NCBI GenBank assembly: GCA_027257055.1
Contig: JAPVLO010000233.1
Span: 3,162,001 to 3,226,000, forward strand
Direction: 5' to 3'
Length of the DNA stretch: 64,000 nucleotides
Source of the DNA: Cephalopachus bancanus
Lineage: Eukaryota; Chordata; Mammalia; Primates; Tarsiidae
Shown here: positions 1 through 11,492 of the stretch, piece by piece
Layout of the letters: every line of letters starts with the position of its first letter
Numbering within the stretch: position 1 is the stretch's first letter
Notes under the pieces: generated by a model
Told to the model about the DNA's origin: nothing
The model's database searches: none
Seen by the model: only the letters and a program-made list of their open reading frames with translations
Translations under genes and position numbers: made by a program

Positions 1-1010
1 CATACACTTTCTGGGGTTATCAGAAATAAATGATTTCATGTGGATTTTTTCTTTAACACACTAACAGAAATAAATGACTGTGTGGAATTTTCCCTTTAAC
101 ACACTATATTGCATAGCATTACATGTATTTTTTAGCAATATTTTTATCATTCGACAGTATATGTCTTAGATAGACTTCAGTGCTGGTACATACTGATCTA
201 GCTTTCTAAAGAATTAGTACAGTGAGCCATAGGATAAAAGTCTAACAAATCATGTAACCAGTCTGCTTGTAATGTACACTTAAGTTGGTTTCCAGTTTTT
301 TACTATTACCATCGCTATCACTTTGAGCTTATTGTGCAAACATCTCTCTACATTAGAAAACTAGAAGTAGATTTTCAGATCATCTGGTGTGTGTACCAGA
401 TGTAAATTACAATTAACATTTTAATTTATACTATGTTTTGCTCCAAAAGAGCGGAACCACCTGGAACTCAGGAAAATACTATTTCTCTACTTTCTCATCC
501 ACATTTGCTAATATCAGCCTCTTTGATTTTTGCCAGACTGATGGTTGGAAATGAAATTTCCACTTTAATTTGCATTTCCCTGATTGCTATTGAAATGGAG
601 GTTCTTTTCATTTAATTGCCGGTCACTCGTGTGTTTTCCTCTGAACTGTCTTTTCACATTTCTCTGATTTGCAGGAATCGCTTATCTATTCTGTATATTT
701 ATCCCTTTCCTCTTACTGTGTATGTTACAAGCATCTTCTTGTAATAGATATTTTACATCGCTTACTGAATTTTTTAAAGTACTGGCCCCAAGTTTAACTT
801 TTGTCATTTACTAAATCTCTATCTAGACATAGGCCTGTTTCTGGACACCAAATTGTGTTCTACTGATTTCTTTATTTATTTTTCTCCTGTCACACTTTTA
901 AAATGACTGTAATAACTTATGGTTATAAGAGATCCTTCCTGGTCTTCTATTTCAAAGCAGACTTTGCTGGTCTGTCACGTATTTTCATCCAAATAAAAAA
1001 TTTAAAACAT
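1..1010 (-). repeat. Old L1 (L1M-type) remnant, reverse orientation, weakly bounded
   Basis: AT-rich sequence with no gene. The part around 530-640 ('actgatggttggaaatgaaa', then 'gcatttccctgattgctatt') has the wording typical of the reverse complement of old L1 3' ends. The stretch to about 1,010 continues in the same T-rich style. The borders and the first 240 bases are uncertain. The 60-residue open frame at 433-615 is part of this repeat. Confidence 0.5.
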
Positions 1011-1894
1011 TTAACCTGTGTTATAAGATGTGGGTTGGGAGGGGGATTGCAAATAATTTATGGGTTAATCTGAGGACAAATGATATTTTAAAAATATTAA
1101 GTCATCCAAACTAGGAACATGGTGCAACTCTTCATCTGTTCAAATTTTTTCTTTTGTAAGTTTTTTATTGTTGTTGTTGTCTTCATGAGTGTTATATTTT
1201 TCTTGAGTTAGGAATTTTAGAAGTTTTATTGGGCATGTGAATGAAGTTATTCAATTACAAAAACTGTTTTTTGTTAGCATATTGGGAAGCTATTACTTCT
1301 CATATGTAGTTTGTATACTCATCCACATTGATGGACTCTCTTGATAAACCCTTGTTAAATATGTTTTAACTTATTGTCTTGGATTCTATATGCGAATAGT
1401 CATCTCAGTCTAAATAAAATATCTTTTTAAAAATGTTTTTCCTTCTCCATATTCATTTTTTTTTCTTATCACACTGGCTTAAAGATACAACACAATGAAC
1501 AATTTGGCCATCTTTCATTGCTCCTATAATAGTAATGCTTCTAATTTTCTTTATTTAATATGATACTTGTGGAAGATTTCATATACACCTATAAATCAGA
1601 CTCCCAGTAAAAAGCCAATGGCACTTTGAAATAACATACTCTGAGAAGAATTTGCTTATAAATAGTCAATCCTCATTAATCATGATTCCATAATTATGAA
1701 TCTCTTGTTAAAATTCGCTTGTAACCTCAAGATCAATACCCTCACACTTTCTCAGTAATTCACGGACATTCACACACATGGTGAAAAGTTTGAGTCATTT
1801 GATACGAATGTTCCCGGCTGATGTTGAACAAGACAATGCTCTGTCTTCTTGTTTCAGCTTTCCTACTGTAAACGTGCACCCTTTGTGTGGTCAA
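1011..1894. other. AT-rich stretch without recognisable gene
   Basis: I see no coding exon, RNA gene or clearly named repeat here. It has several poly-T runs and scattered AATAAA-like hexamers, as expected for AT-rich intergenic DNA. Highly diverged LINE sequence is possible. Confidence 0.5.
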
Positions 1895-2353
1895 CAAGGG
1901 GGACCCCAAAAACCTGGAATTTATTTATTAAAAATTGTGTATTTATTCTTACATGTTTGCACTTCAGTCTCCTTCAAAGTAGTCTCCATTTGATGCAAGG
2001 TGTTTTTTCCATTGCTCAAAGCAGTTTTTAAACGGGTCAATTTTGATGCCTTTTAGTGCTTCTGCTGTTTTTGTTTTACCTCTTCCGCATCGGCAAAACA
2101 TTTCTCTTTGAGGACTTTTTTCATCTAGGAAAACAAAGTGACTTGGGCGAGGTGGAGTGAATAGGAAGGGTGGAGCATAGGGGTCATACCATTTAAGGAC
2201 AAAACCTGCTGAACACTCAGTGCGGTGTGGGCAGGTGTGTTGTCATGGTGGAAGAACCAGTCACCTGTTTGCCACAACTTGAGATATTTTTTCCACAAAT
2301 CATGATGCAACCTTCTCAAAACTTCCAGATAAAAACTTTGGTTGACCATTTGA
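1895..2353 (-). mobile_element. Mariner transposon fragment (copy A), minus strand
   Basis: The terminal inverted repeat CAAGGGGGACCCC lies at 1895-1907. On the minus strand the sequence then runs into the C-terminal half of a mariner transposase. The frame at 2125-2349 includes WFFHHDNTPAHTALSVQQ, where the Asp of HHDN is the second catalytic acid of the DD34D family. The third catalytic Asp region reads HLAQVT, so that acid is lost. Coding nearer the terminal repeat is out of frame. The other end is missing: a full mariner is about 1.3 kb and here about 0.46 kb remains. The bases outside the terminal repeat are AA rather than the expected TA. It cannot move itself. Confidence 0.85.
2125..2349 (-). 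pseudogene. Mariner transposase C-terminal remnant
   Basis: A 74-codon open frame inside copy A. It aligns by eye to the middle of the mariner catalytic domain: HHDN is followed about 34 residues later by the third-acid region, here HLAQVT instead of an Asp-bearing motif. The DNA-binding N-terminus and the first catalytic Asp are absent. Mariner transposases cut and paste DNA at TA sites; this fragment cannot. The Met at its start is incidental. Confidence 0.8.
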
Positions 2354-3412
2354 TCCAGAGAAATAGACTCTAAGGGTACTCTGAGAAGCCCACCCTCCAG
2401 GGAGAATTCCAGGTTTTTTTAGTCCCTCTTCTATTTAGTGTCATTTTTTGCGTGTGATTTTGCTATTTAAAGTGGTCTCCAATCACTCCTAAGTGAATGA
2501 AGGCTGCAATGTGCCTTACAAGGAAAATACATGTTAGAGAAGTGTCCTTCAGGCAGGGATTATAGTACAGTTGGCTGTGAGCTCAATGTCAATGAATCAA
2601 CATCGATTAAATAAGGCATCTATAGGCAAAAACACATATAAGTCAAGGCTGTGAGCTGATTGGCTAATGCAAATGTTTGAACAGGGGCTCGCAGGAACTT
2701 AACCTCACATTTCCTTTAGGAAGATGGATGGCTCTGTATTTGTTAATTCAGTGTTTCTGGTGACTTTGTAGAACGAAGCTACTTCCAATAACAGGAATGG
2801 ATGGTATTTGCAAAGATCTGGGTGCAGGGACTGTGGCGATAGAGCAGCAATCTGTCACTGAGGATCAACTGAACTTTCATCACCTCCAAGGCAAAGGGAA
2901 GAGGGGTGAGAGCATGTACTCAATACAGAGGGAAGGTCCTGTGGAAGTCTGTTGCTTTGAGAAGTCCAGGTGACCTTGCAGGGAGGGAGACTGAGGAAAA
3001 AGTACCCTGGCTCACTCTTCTCCTTCCTCCAGATTCTACCTGAGGTTCCTAATAGTCAAGCCCAGTCAGAAACCAGAGGACACAGCAGGAGAGTAGAAAA
3101 TGTCGCCAGTGGTCCCTGCAGATGAGTCAGCACTAGAACGTAGGAATCCAGGGAGTACAACCAGCATTGAAGAAGGGAGCCCCTTTTCCTTTTTTTAATT
3201 TTTAAAATTTTTATTTTAGTTTCAGGGGGTGCGCATGCATATTTCTTACATGGACATATAGCGTAGTGGTAGGCATTGACTCTCAGCTGGCCCATTCCCC
3301 AGACAGCGAACACTATGCCCCATAAGTAGTTTCCAAATGCTAACCCACGGATCCATGTATTATTTCAGTGACTCCTTCTTTACTAAAGAGCATTTTAAAA
3401 AAAGAAAAGGAA
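2354..3412. other. Non-coding stretch, no clear feature
   Basis: Mixed-composition sequence without a supportable exon. The piece around 3185-3260 ('tttaaaatttttattttagt' then 'tttcagggggtgcgcatgca') resembles the reversed tail of a LINE or processed sequence, but I cannot assign it. The open frames here are short and show no protein family. Confidence 0.4.
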
Positions 3413-3427
3413 TTATTGGTGAATTTT

Positions 3428-3710
3428 TTTTTTTTCTGAGTTGGAGTCTCACTCTGTCGCCCAGACTGGAGTGCAGTGGCCGCTCCCAGCCACCGCAGCC
3501 TCAAACTGCTGGGCTCCGGCGATCCTTCCGCCTCAGCCTTCCAAGTAGCTGGAATTACAGGCATGTGCTACCACGCCCGGCTGATTTTTTGATTTATTGT
3601 AGAGATGAGGTCTCGCTGCCCAGGCGGGTCTCGAACCCGAGGGCTCAGGCAATCCACTCACCTCAACCTCCCAAAGGCGTGGGATTACAGGCTGAGCCAC
3701 CGAGCCCGGC
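3428..3710 (-). mobile_element. Full-length Alu (lineage-specific type), minus strand
   Basis: Dimeric Alu in reverse, starting with poly-T and 'gagttggagtctcactctgt'. It is flanked by an exact 15-bp target-site duplication TTATTGGTGAATTTT at 3413-3427 and 3711-3725. The bases beside it are old L1 sequence. It is one of the less diverged copies in the window and is useful for defining the species' Alu consensus. Confidence 0.93.
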
Positions 3711-3725
3711 TTATTGGTGAATTTT

Positions 3726-4165
3726 ATCAAATTATTTTTCAGTACCTATAGTTTTCTTCTTTCGTCTGTTAAGGTTGTGAACTAAGTTAATAGATTTTCT
3801 AATGTAGAACTACCTTGTATTACTGGATAATTTAACTTGATCACCTTCTCTCATCTTTTTAATAAACTGAGTCAATCTGCCAGTGTTTTATTTTTGATTT
3901 TTCTGTAACAGTCGATTACAAGTGAAATTGGCCTTGAATTTTCTTTTCTAGTTTAGTATCATGGTAAATCTAGCCTCCAAAGATTACATTGGAAGGTTTC
4001 CTTTTTTTTTTCTATGTTCTGTAATAGTTTTTACAATGTCAGAATTATCTCTTCCTTGAAGATTTTTTTTTTGAACTCGTAACGCTTTCTGGGCAATTTC
4101 TCTTTATAGTTTTATCAATTTGCTCTTCAAATTTTATTTTTCTTCCTTTATTTTTTTCTTTATTA
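3726..4165 (-). repeat. Old L1 ORF2-region remnant, reverse orientation
   Basis: T-rich sequence with the style of reversed L1 ORF2 ('tagaactaccttgtattact', 'gaaattggccttgaattttc'). It has been split by the Alu upstream and is bordered by another Alu downstream. It is too decayed to code. Confidence 0.6.
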
Positions 4166-4467
4166 AACTTTTTTTTTTCTTTGAGTCTGAGTCTCACTCT
4201 GTCGCCCAGGCTGGAGTGCAATAGCACGATTATGGCGATTATAGCTCACCACAGCCTCAACCTGCTGAATTCAGGCGATCCTTCTGCCTCAACCTTCCAA
4301 GTAGCTGGAACCACAGATGCAAGCCACCACACCCAGCTAATTTATTGATTTATTGTAGAAACGAGGTCTCGCCAAGTTGCCTGGGTTGATCTCAAACTCC
4401 TGAGTTCAGGCAATCCTCTCACCTCTGCCTCCCAAAGTGCTGGGATTACAGGCATGAGCTACCTGTA
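4166..4467 (-). mobile_element. Alu, minus strand
   Basis: Reversed dimeric Alu from poly-T and 'gagtctcactctgtcgccca' through 'gctgggattacaggcatgag'. It is more diverged than the copy at 3.4 kb and closer to general primate Alu, so it is probably an older insertion. Confidence 0.9.
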
Positions 4468-5365
4468 TTATTATGTTAATTTCTAATCACCAAAGCATAG
4501 ATGCGTGCTGTAACATGCACAATAATTTTAGCATAAATTTAAAAAGTGAAGATACTTTCTCCACCCTTGCTGTGATCATTACCCACTAAGATAAGCATTA
4601 TTAACAACTTGAGGGGATCACTTCCCCACTGCTCCATACTCATGCAAATGTGCGCAGATAGTAGTGTTTTTTTAAAGAGCACATTATATACATTATTCTA
4701 CTATCTCCGTTATACCCCACAATTAATATATAATTACTATTGCTCCAGATAATAGATAAAGTGTAATTCATTATGTTTCATAGCTACCTAATATTCCACT
4801 GTATGAACATAGCATTCCATTGTATGAATAAGATCAAGTTCATCATGGAAGGGCAGCATTTAAAAGCTGGAATGGGCACCCGAAATTACTGAAGCTTAAA
4901 GAGTCAATGGCCATATCAAAGTCTCAAAGTGAAGCATTATCACCCATCCATGGTAAAACAGCTTTCAGATTTATGCCTTTCATAGAAGCAAAATTCTCCC
5001 CCCAAATTCACCTTTTATTTTTGTATTTTATTTTATTTTTTAAGTGAGAAAGCAGGATTTATTGAGAGGGCAAAAAAGCTCCCACCGTGGGAGGGGACCC
5101 AAAATTAACCTTTTGCCTGAAAATTAACCTTTTAAAAGGAAGAATAATCTGCTATGACTCTAACACTTTTGTCGATAATGATCTCATCAATATCAAAATC
5201 ATCAGGTGATTTATTAGGTTCTCATAAGATGCACTTCAAATATTTGATGTCTTGATGTGCACTAACATCCAGATTTATTTAATAGAAGCTCACAGACTTC
5301 TCATTGCGGTTTTATTTTTTAGCTTTCCATGTATAGGTAGAAATAGAGATATAGGCTTTCCATAT
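4468..5365. other. AT-rich stretch, probable ancient LINE pieces
   Basis: The part at about 4,500-4,840 ('tagctacctaatattccact' then 'gtatgaacatagcattccat') looks like a reversed ancient L1 3' end. The piece at 5,065-5,100, 'ctcccaccgtgggaggggac', resembles one near 63,820. No coding exon is visible. Confidence 0.45.
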
Positions 5366-5494
5366 ATATATTTTTTTGAGCCAGAGATCTTACTATGCTG
5401 TCCAGGCTTGTCTTGAACTCCTGGCCTCAAGCAATCCTCCCCTCTCAGCTTCTCAAGTAGCTGGGACTCCAGGCGTGCACCACCATACCCAGCT
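5366..5494 (-). mobile_element. Alu monomer or half-Alu fragment, minus strand
   Basis: About 130 bp resembling a single reversed Alu arm: poly-T, 'gagccagagatcttactatg', then 'ctcaagtagctgggactcca'. The second arm is absent. It is either an ancient free monomer (FLAM/FRAM-like) or a truncated Alu. Confidence 0.75.
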
Positions 5495-6902
5495 CTCTTT
5501 ATTCTGAAACCTCAAATTGTCCACTTTTCTTTGAGAATCGAGATTGATCTGTTTGTAGTTGGACAGATGACAAGTGTTAAGAACAAAGTGGTCCCAAAGA
5601 TGCCAAGCTTTGGATAAACCCTGCTGTCAAACTGAGTGGGTTTCCAACCTCATGGCTCATGATTTCAAGAGCCCAGAGGCAGTGGGAGAAGAAGACTTTA
5701 TTTCAGTGACTCCTTCTTTCTCTGAATTAAAATATGTCAGCTGATGACACCAGTAAAATAACAACCGGAGAAGATGTTTGAAGAGCAAAAGAACAGAATC
5801 TTTTTCTTCTTATTTAAAGGGAGTAAGAAACAAAACCCCACAATAAACACCACATGTGCTGCTTCAGGGGGAACTCGACTGTTCTTAGGTCCTTGGGGAG
5901 AGTTTCTCTTCCACAAATGCAAAGTCATTCCAGTTCATTCCAGTTTAGCTGGTCTCTGCTCTGCAAGCACTTGTAAGATTTCCTTACGCATCACGTCCAG
6001 AAGACTATGTAGATTTAGTGTGGAACTCAAGGATAACTTCCACAAACAGCATGCTTACTCTGCAATCTTCCTGGGTCAGTCTTCTCCAAATTGAAATCAT
6101 AGGACGATCACTCTTGAAGGTGTCGCATTTACTTTTTCTCTTCTCTGTTATTCACTCCCTTTTACAGCAAGGGTTAATTGCAAGTCCTAGTGCAGAAAGA
6201 TGAAAGGATAGAGTGAATTGCTTTGAAGGGTCATTGATTAGAAATCGCAGTAGCTAGAGTACAGTTGGCCTGTGGCCATGGTTTAAAGAACATGTTGCTA
6301 ACTGAAGAAACATAATTTGTTTTTCATAGAAGTCCCATCACTGATAGAGTTTAGGAGTGCACATGTAAAAAGGAGAATGTCTTCCCCTTCCTGCAGGATA
6401 TAATCAATACCTTCTGCTCTCTGTAGCTGGAAACCACTCTCGTCTGCCTTCTGGTAGACAGCCAGTCTCGAAACCTTGCCTTCTTCCTGCTCTCTCTTCC
6501 CTCTGCCTCTCCTCCACCATCTGATGCCAACCCCCAGGTGTCCTGGGAGAGCCCCTATGGCCACGCCTTTCCTGTCTTCTCACACTGTCCCAGCCTTGAA
6601 AGCACCTCCTTTTCTCCCTTCTGACCTGGAAAGCTACTGCCTTTCTCTCCCCTGCCCTTTGCTGGTATATGCCTATTCACTCATCCATCTTTTAAGTTGC
6701 AAAAAGTGAACTGCAAGCTTGTAACCACGTCAAAGAGAACTGAAATAGATAAGTGAAAAGCTCTCCATCTCTTCTGCACCAATTCCAGGTGGCAGCCGCT
6801 ATGCACAATTCAGTGTATATTTTTAATCAAACACTTAAAATAAGGCCGTCATACACAATTCTGCTGCTTGCTTTTTCTTTTTTTGCTGCTTTTGAAATCA
6901 TT
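5495..6902. other. Non-coding stretch, nothing identified
   Basis: About 1.4 kb with moderate GC and no recognised repeat. The open frames here (up to about 106 codons) have no family resemblance and no splice-site pattern I would trust. Confidence 0.4.
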
Positions 6903-7218
6903 CGAGGCAGGGCATGGTGGCTCATGCCTGTAATTCCAGCACATTGTGAGGCTGAGGCGGGAGGATTGCTTGAGACCAGGAGTTCGAGACAGACTGGGCA
7001 ACATAGTAAGACCTAGTCTCTACAATAAATAAATAAATAAATACAAAATTTAAAAATGAGCTCGGTGTGGTGGCTCGTGCCTGTACTCCCAGCTTCTTGT
7101 GAGGCTGAGGCAAAAGGATCACCTGAGCCCAGGAGGTCGAGGATGTGATGAGCTGTGATTATGCCACTGCACTCCAGCCTGAACAACACAATGAGACCCC
7201 AGCTAAAAAAAAAAAAAT
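6903..7218 (+). mobile_element. Alu, plus strand
   Basis: Head 'ggcagggcatggtggctcat', a middle linker of AATA repeats (about 7024-7042), and a tail of 13 A. The short flanking match TTGAAAT before and after (near 6893 and 7223) may be the target-site duplication. It is diverged. Confidence 0.9.
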
Positions 7219-7334
7219 AACTTGAAATGTGCAAACACTATAGAAATATGTGTTATAAAACATAAAATCCCTCTTGTGATATATTTACTGTCCTGTTAAG
7301 ATGCTGGGTCAGAAAGAGAGAAAAGGTTGGGCAG

Positions 7335-7555
7335 AAGGAAGGAAGGAAGGAAGGAAGGAAGGAGGGAAGGAAGGGAGAGGGGAAGGAAATAAGGGAAGGA
7401 AAGGGAAAGAAAAAAGAGAAATATGGAGAGAAGGAGAGAGACAGAAATAAAGAAAGAGAAAAAGGAAGAAGAGAAAGAAAGAAAGAGGGAAGGAGGGAGG
7501 GAGGGAAGGAGAGACAGAAAGAGGGAGGGAAGGGAAGAGAGAAAGAGAGAGTCAT
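7335..7555 (+). repeat. Polypurine microsatellite tract, (GGAA)n/(GAAA)n mix
   Basis: About 220 bases almost entirely of A and G on the plus strand: a GGAA-repeat core near 7,340-7,375, then irregular AG-rich units. The frame read through it on the minus strand is low-complexity Ser/Phe/Pro and not a gene. Such tracts can adopt triplex DNA and are often unstable in length. Confidence 0.9.
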
Positions 7556-7609
7556 CACCCGAATAGTGTTAAAATAGCAAAGCAATTTTAATTATTATTA
7601 GAGTCTCTT

Positions 7610-7995
7610 TTCCTCCCTATATATCACTGCTTCTTCCTTCTGTCTTTTTGCTTGTGCACACACGTGTGCACACTCATGCACATATTACTGATAAACATTC
7701 AGGTACCTATTTCTTGACTTTCACAAACAGTATGGCAACAAGCAGTATTGTGCAGATGTGATTTTGTGCACACGTGAATATTTTGCAACAAACATTTCTA
7801 GAAAAGAAGATGCTGTGCTAGAACAGTGTACATTTACACTTCTCAGATCCTACCTAATTGGCTCCTTAACACCTCCGTCAACATGTATTCTCACCAACAG
7901 TGGATGAGAATGTCACCCCCACGTTCACACTGTATAGTATTAACTTCTTACAAGCTGTTTTTGGGGTCAGTCTAATAGGTTAAAAATAGGATCCC
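7610..7995 (-). repeat. Older L1 3' region, reverse orientation (left half)
   Basis: Reversed old L1 sequence with 'caccaacagtggatgagaat' and 'gtctaataggttaaaaatag'. It is interrupted at 7995 by the younger L1 and resumes at 11,378. Joining the two halves across the duplicated GGATCCC gives continuous old-L1 wording, which supports the nested order. Confidence 0.7.
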
Positions 7996-8101
7996 GACCG
8001 AAATTCTACCAAATACCTTCTCGGACCACAGTGGAATAAAAATAAACATTGACACCAACAAAGTCCCCCCAAAACCCACAAAGACATGGACACTAAACAG
8101 C

Positions 8102-8425
8102 ATGATGCTAAACAACTCCTGGGTCAATGACAAAATCAAAACAGGGATCAAAAGATACCTTGAAACAAATGAAAATGAAGAAACATCTTACCAAAATCTC
8201 TGGGATGCCCTGAAAGCTGTAGTAAGAGGGGAATTTATATCCCTACAAACACACATGAAGAAAATAGAAGGAACAGAAATTCACAACCTAACAAGCCACC
8301 TAAAGAAGCTGGAAAAGCAAGACCACAAAGACCCTAATTTCAGCAGAAGAATCCAGATCACCAAAATAAAAGCCCAAATCCAGGACATAAAAGACAAAAA
8401 GATAATACAAAAAAAAAATCAGTGA
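8102..8425 (+). pseudogene. L1 ORF2 remnant: endonuclease/RT linker
   Basis: A 107-codon open frame starting MMLNNSWVNDKIK and running through ETSYQNLWDALKAVVRGEF to a lysine-rich end. This is the segment that follows the endonuclease domain in L1 ORF2. The frame ends at a stop just after a run of nine A at about 8,410, probably an insertion or deletion, and continues in another frame downstream. It is a piece of one disrupted ORF2 with the two entries that follow. Confidence 0.9.
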
Positions 8426-8594
8426 AACAAAAAGCTGGTTATTCGAAAGGGTAAACAAGATTGATGGTCCCCTAGCTAGACTGACCAAGAAAAAATGAGA
8501 AAAAAACCAAATAAGCATAATCAGAAACACAAAAGATGAAGTCACATATGACCCTGAAGAAATACAAAAGATCATTAAAGACTACTATGTACAC

Positions 8595-10031
8595 TTGTAT
8601 GGAAACAAACTTGAAAACCATAAGGAAATGGAGGACTTTCTGACATCACACAACCTACCTAGGTTGAAACAAGAAGAAATTGAGACCCTAAATAGACCAA
8701 TAACAATCAAGGAAATCGACTATGTAATAAGAAAACTTCCTACAAAAAAAAGCTCTGGTCCAGATGGCTTTCCAGCAGAATTCTACAAGACATTCAAGGA
8801 GGAGCTGATACCAATCCTACTGAAGGTATTCCAGGTGATTGAAAAAGATGGAACTCTCCCCAAATTTTATGGAGCCAACATCACATTGATACCCAAGCCA
8901 GGTAAAGATCCAACAAAGAAAGAGAACTACAGGCCAATATCTTTGATGAACATAGATGCTAAAATTCTCAACAAGATCCTAGCAAACCGGATTCAGCAAT
9001 ACATCTCAAAAATCAACCACCATGACCAAGTAGGCTTCATTCCTGGCATGCAAGGCTGGTTCAACATTCGTAAAACCATAAATGTAATTAAATGCGTCAA
9101 CAGATGTAAAAACAAAAACCACATGATCATATCATTAGATGCAGAAAAAGCTTTTGATAAAATCCAGCACCCCTTCTTGACAAAAACCCTTGAACATCTA
9201 GGCATACGGGGAACATACCTCAAAATAGTAAAAGCCATCTACGAGAAACCCACAGCCAGCATACTCCAAAACGGACAAAAATTGGAACCAATTCCCCTGA
9301 AAACTGGAACAAGACAAGGATGCCCACTCTCTCCCCTCCTGTTCAACATAGTATTGGAAGTCCTGGCTAGAGCAATCAGAGAAGAGGAGGCAATCAAAGG
9401 TATTCAAATAGGAAAAGAGGAAGTCAAGTTATCTCTCTATGCAGATGATATGATGGTGTACCTTGAAAACCCAAGAGAATCTGTCAAAGGCCTCCTTACA
9501 TTGATAAAAGCCTTTGGCAAAGTCTCAGGATACAAAATAAATGTACAAAAGACAATCGCATTTCTCTACACCAATAATAAACAAACAGAAACCCAAATAA
9601 AAAACACAATTCCATTCACAATAGCCACAAAAAAAATGAAATACCTTGGCATCTTCCTAAACAGAGATGTGAAAGATCTTTACAATGAAAATTACAAAAC
9701 ACTGCTCAAAGAAATCAAAGATGATACAAACAAGTGGAAAAATATCCCATGCTCATGGATTGGAAGAATCAACATTGTGAAGATGTCCATCTTACCTAAG
9801 GCAATCTACAAATTCAATGCAATACCCATTAAATTACCAGCAACATTCTTCTCAGACCTAGAAAAAACAACACAGGAATTCATATGGAAACACAAACGTC
9901 CAAGAATAGCCAGAACAATCCTCAGCAAAAAAAAAACAAAGCAGGTGGTATCACAATGCCAGACTTCAAACTTTACTATAAAGCTACAATCATCAAAACA
10001 GCTTGGTATTGGTACAGGAACAGGCATATAG
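8595..10031 (+). pseudogene. L1 ORF2 remnant: reverse transcriptase domain
   Basis: A 478-codon open frame, the longest in the window. It contains the reverse-transcriptase landmarks [15 protein letters not shown] (about residues 51-65), [18 protein letters not shown], an [12 protein letters not shown] block, and the catalytic YADD in [11 protein letters not shown] (about residues 280-290). In L1 this enzyme copies its own RNA at nicked DNA. The frame is lost after a run of ten A near 9,928, where the match moves to the frame of the next entry. The real ORF2 would start far upstream, so the Met at 8,595 is internal. Confidence 0.95.
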
Positions 10032-10483
10032 ATCAATGGAACAGAATTGAGATTCCAGAAGCAAAACCTCAATTTCTCAACCAACTCTTCGACAAAGCCC
10101 CCACCACCTACCAATGGGGAGAGGAGAACCTATTCAGTAAATGGTGCTGGGAAAATTGGCTGACCACATGCAGAAGATTGAAACAGGACCCCTATCTATC
10201 CCCATACACAAAGGTTAACTCCAAATGGATCAGAGACCTAAATGTAAAACCTCAAACCATAAGAACCTTAGACAAGGAAGGAAATACTCTCATGGAAATC
10301 GGAACTGGCATCCAATTCCTGTACAAAACCCAAAACCCACAGGACTTAAGAGAGAAGATAGACAAATGGGACCTTATTAAACTGACAACCTTCTGCAAAG
10401 CCAAAGAAACCATCAAGAGAGCAGGGAGAAGCCTACAGACTGGGAAAAAGTATTTGCCAACTCTAGGTCTGACAAAGGCTTAA
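9884..10483 (+). pseudogene. L1 ORF2 remnant: region after the RT domain
   Basis: Continues ORF2 in a second frame: [20 protein letters not shown], then [16 protein letters not shown]. It overlaps the previous frame only by chance; the true crossover is at the A-run near 9,930. It ends at a stop caused by a one-base loss near 10,452, after which the family match moves to another frame. Confidence 0.9.
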
Positions 10484-10484
10484 C

Positions 10485-10835
10485 ATCCTGGATCTACAAG
10501 GAACTGAAACGTACTGAAAAGAAGAAAACAAACAACCCCATTATAAAATGGGCAAAAGATTTGAACAGACACTTCACAAAAGAAGACATTCGAGCAGCCA
10601 ACAAACACATGAAGAAATGCTCAACCTCACTAATCATCAGGGAGATGCAAATCAAAACCACACTGAGATACCACCTAACTCCAGTCAGAATGGCAATTAT
10701 CAACAACTCAAAAAATAACAGCTGCTGGAGAGGGTGTGGTGAAAAGGGAACACTTTTACACTGTTGGTGGGAGTGTAAACTTAGTGCAACCTCTGTGGAA
10801 AGCAGTGTGGCAATTCCTAAAAGCTCTAAAAACTG
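10485..10835 (+). pseudogene. L1 ORF2 remnant: C-terminal cysteine-rich segment
   Basis: The third frame of the same ORF2. It carries [21 protein letters not shown], then the Cys/His cluster [19 protein letters not shown] (C-x3-C-x7-H-x4-C) at about 10,723-10,779. That cluster is the usual end of mammalian L1 ORF2, and the frame closes soon after. The 3' UTR follows. Confidence 0.88.
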
Positions 10836-11377
10836 ACCTTCCATATGACCCTGCAATCCCCCTACTGGGAATATATCCTGAAGAACACAAATCACTCTAT
10901 AAAAAAGATACTTGAACATGTATGTTTATCGCAGTGTTGCTCACAATAGCAAGAACCTGGAAACAACCATGCTGCGCATCAAAAGAGGACTAGATTAAAA
11001 AAATGTGGTACATATACATGATGGAATACTACGCAGCCATAAAAAAGAACAAAATCATGAATTTCGCAGCAACCTGGATGGAACTAGAGTCTATAATAAT
11101 GAGTGACCTCTCACAGAAACAAAGATCTGAATATCACATGTTCTCACTCATATAATGGACCTTGAACATCCAATGTAATACTATAAGAAAATGACTGATG
11201 GTACTGGGAAACTATGGGGGCGAGGGGATTAACAGTAGCAAATATCTGTCGGGGGATGGGAAAACACCTCTTATCAACAGGGTGCCTGAATGAAATGTAA
11301 TTGTATTCCTAACCCTTAACTGTACCCCACAAAATCATAATAAAAAATACTGATTAATAAAAAAAAAATTGGATCCC

Positions 11378-11492
11378 ATTATTTAACTTGAATTTCCTTT
11401 TTCCGTCACATATAAGATTTGTCTCTTAGCCTTTGCTCTTTTCTTTTTTTACATTGATCTTCACTACGTGGAAGTTTTAAAATTTCATATAA
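11378..11492 (-). repeat. Older L1 3' region, reverse orientation (right half, part 1)
   Basis: Continuation of the old reversed L1 split by the 3.4-kb element ('attatttaacttgaatttcc'). It is itself interrupted by two plus-strand Alus and resumes between and after them. Confidence 0.6.

Larger units (their letters stand above)
7996..11367 (+). mobile_element. 5'-truncated L1 retrotransposon with lineage-specific 3' end
   Basis: A 3.37-kb LINE-1 starting within the end of the endonuclease domain (a Ser-Asp-His-Ser motif is readable near 8,010). It runs through reverse transcriptase and the cysteine-rich C-terminus to a short 3' UTR and a poly-A end. Target-site duplications are ATAGGATCCC at 7986-7995 and ATTGGATCCC at 11368-11377, matching at nine of ten bases. 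ORF1 and the 5' UTR are absent, and ORF2 has at least three frame breaks, so it is dead. The 3' UTR ends 'taccccacaaaatcataata', unlike the human L1PA tail; the same tail recurs at 26.3, 40.2, 47.8 and 54.6 kb. Confidence 0.95.

Noticed and set aside
3337..3720. 127-codon frame ending in familiar 'Alu protein' sequence
   Set aside because: The frame is translated Alu; such frames recur in most Alus here and are not genes.
8595..10483. Working L1 reverse transcriptase
   Set aside because: The catalytic YADD is present, but ORF2 is broken by at least three frame changes, and the 5' end including ORF1 and most of the endonuclease is missing.
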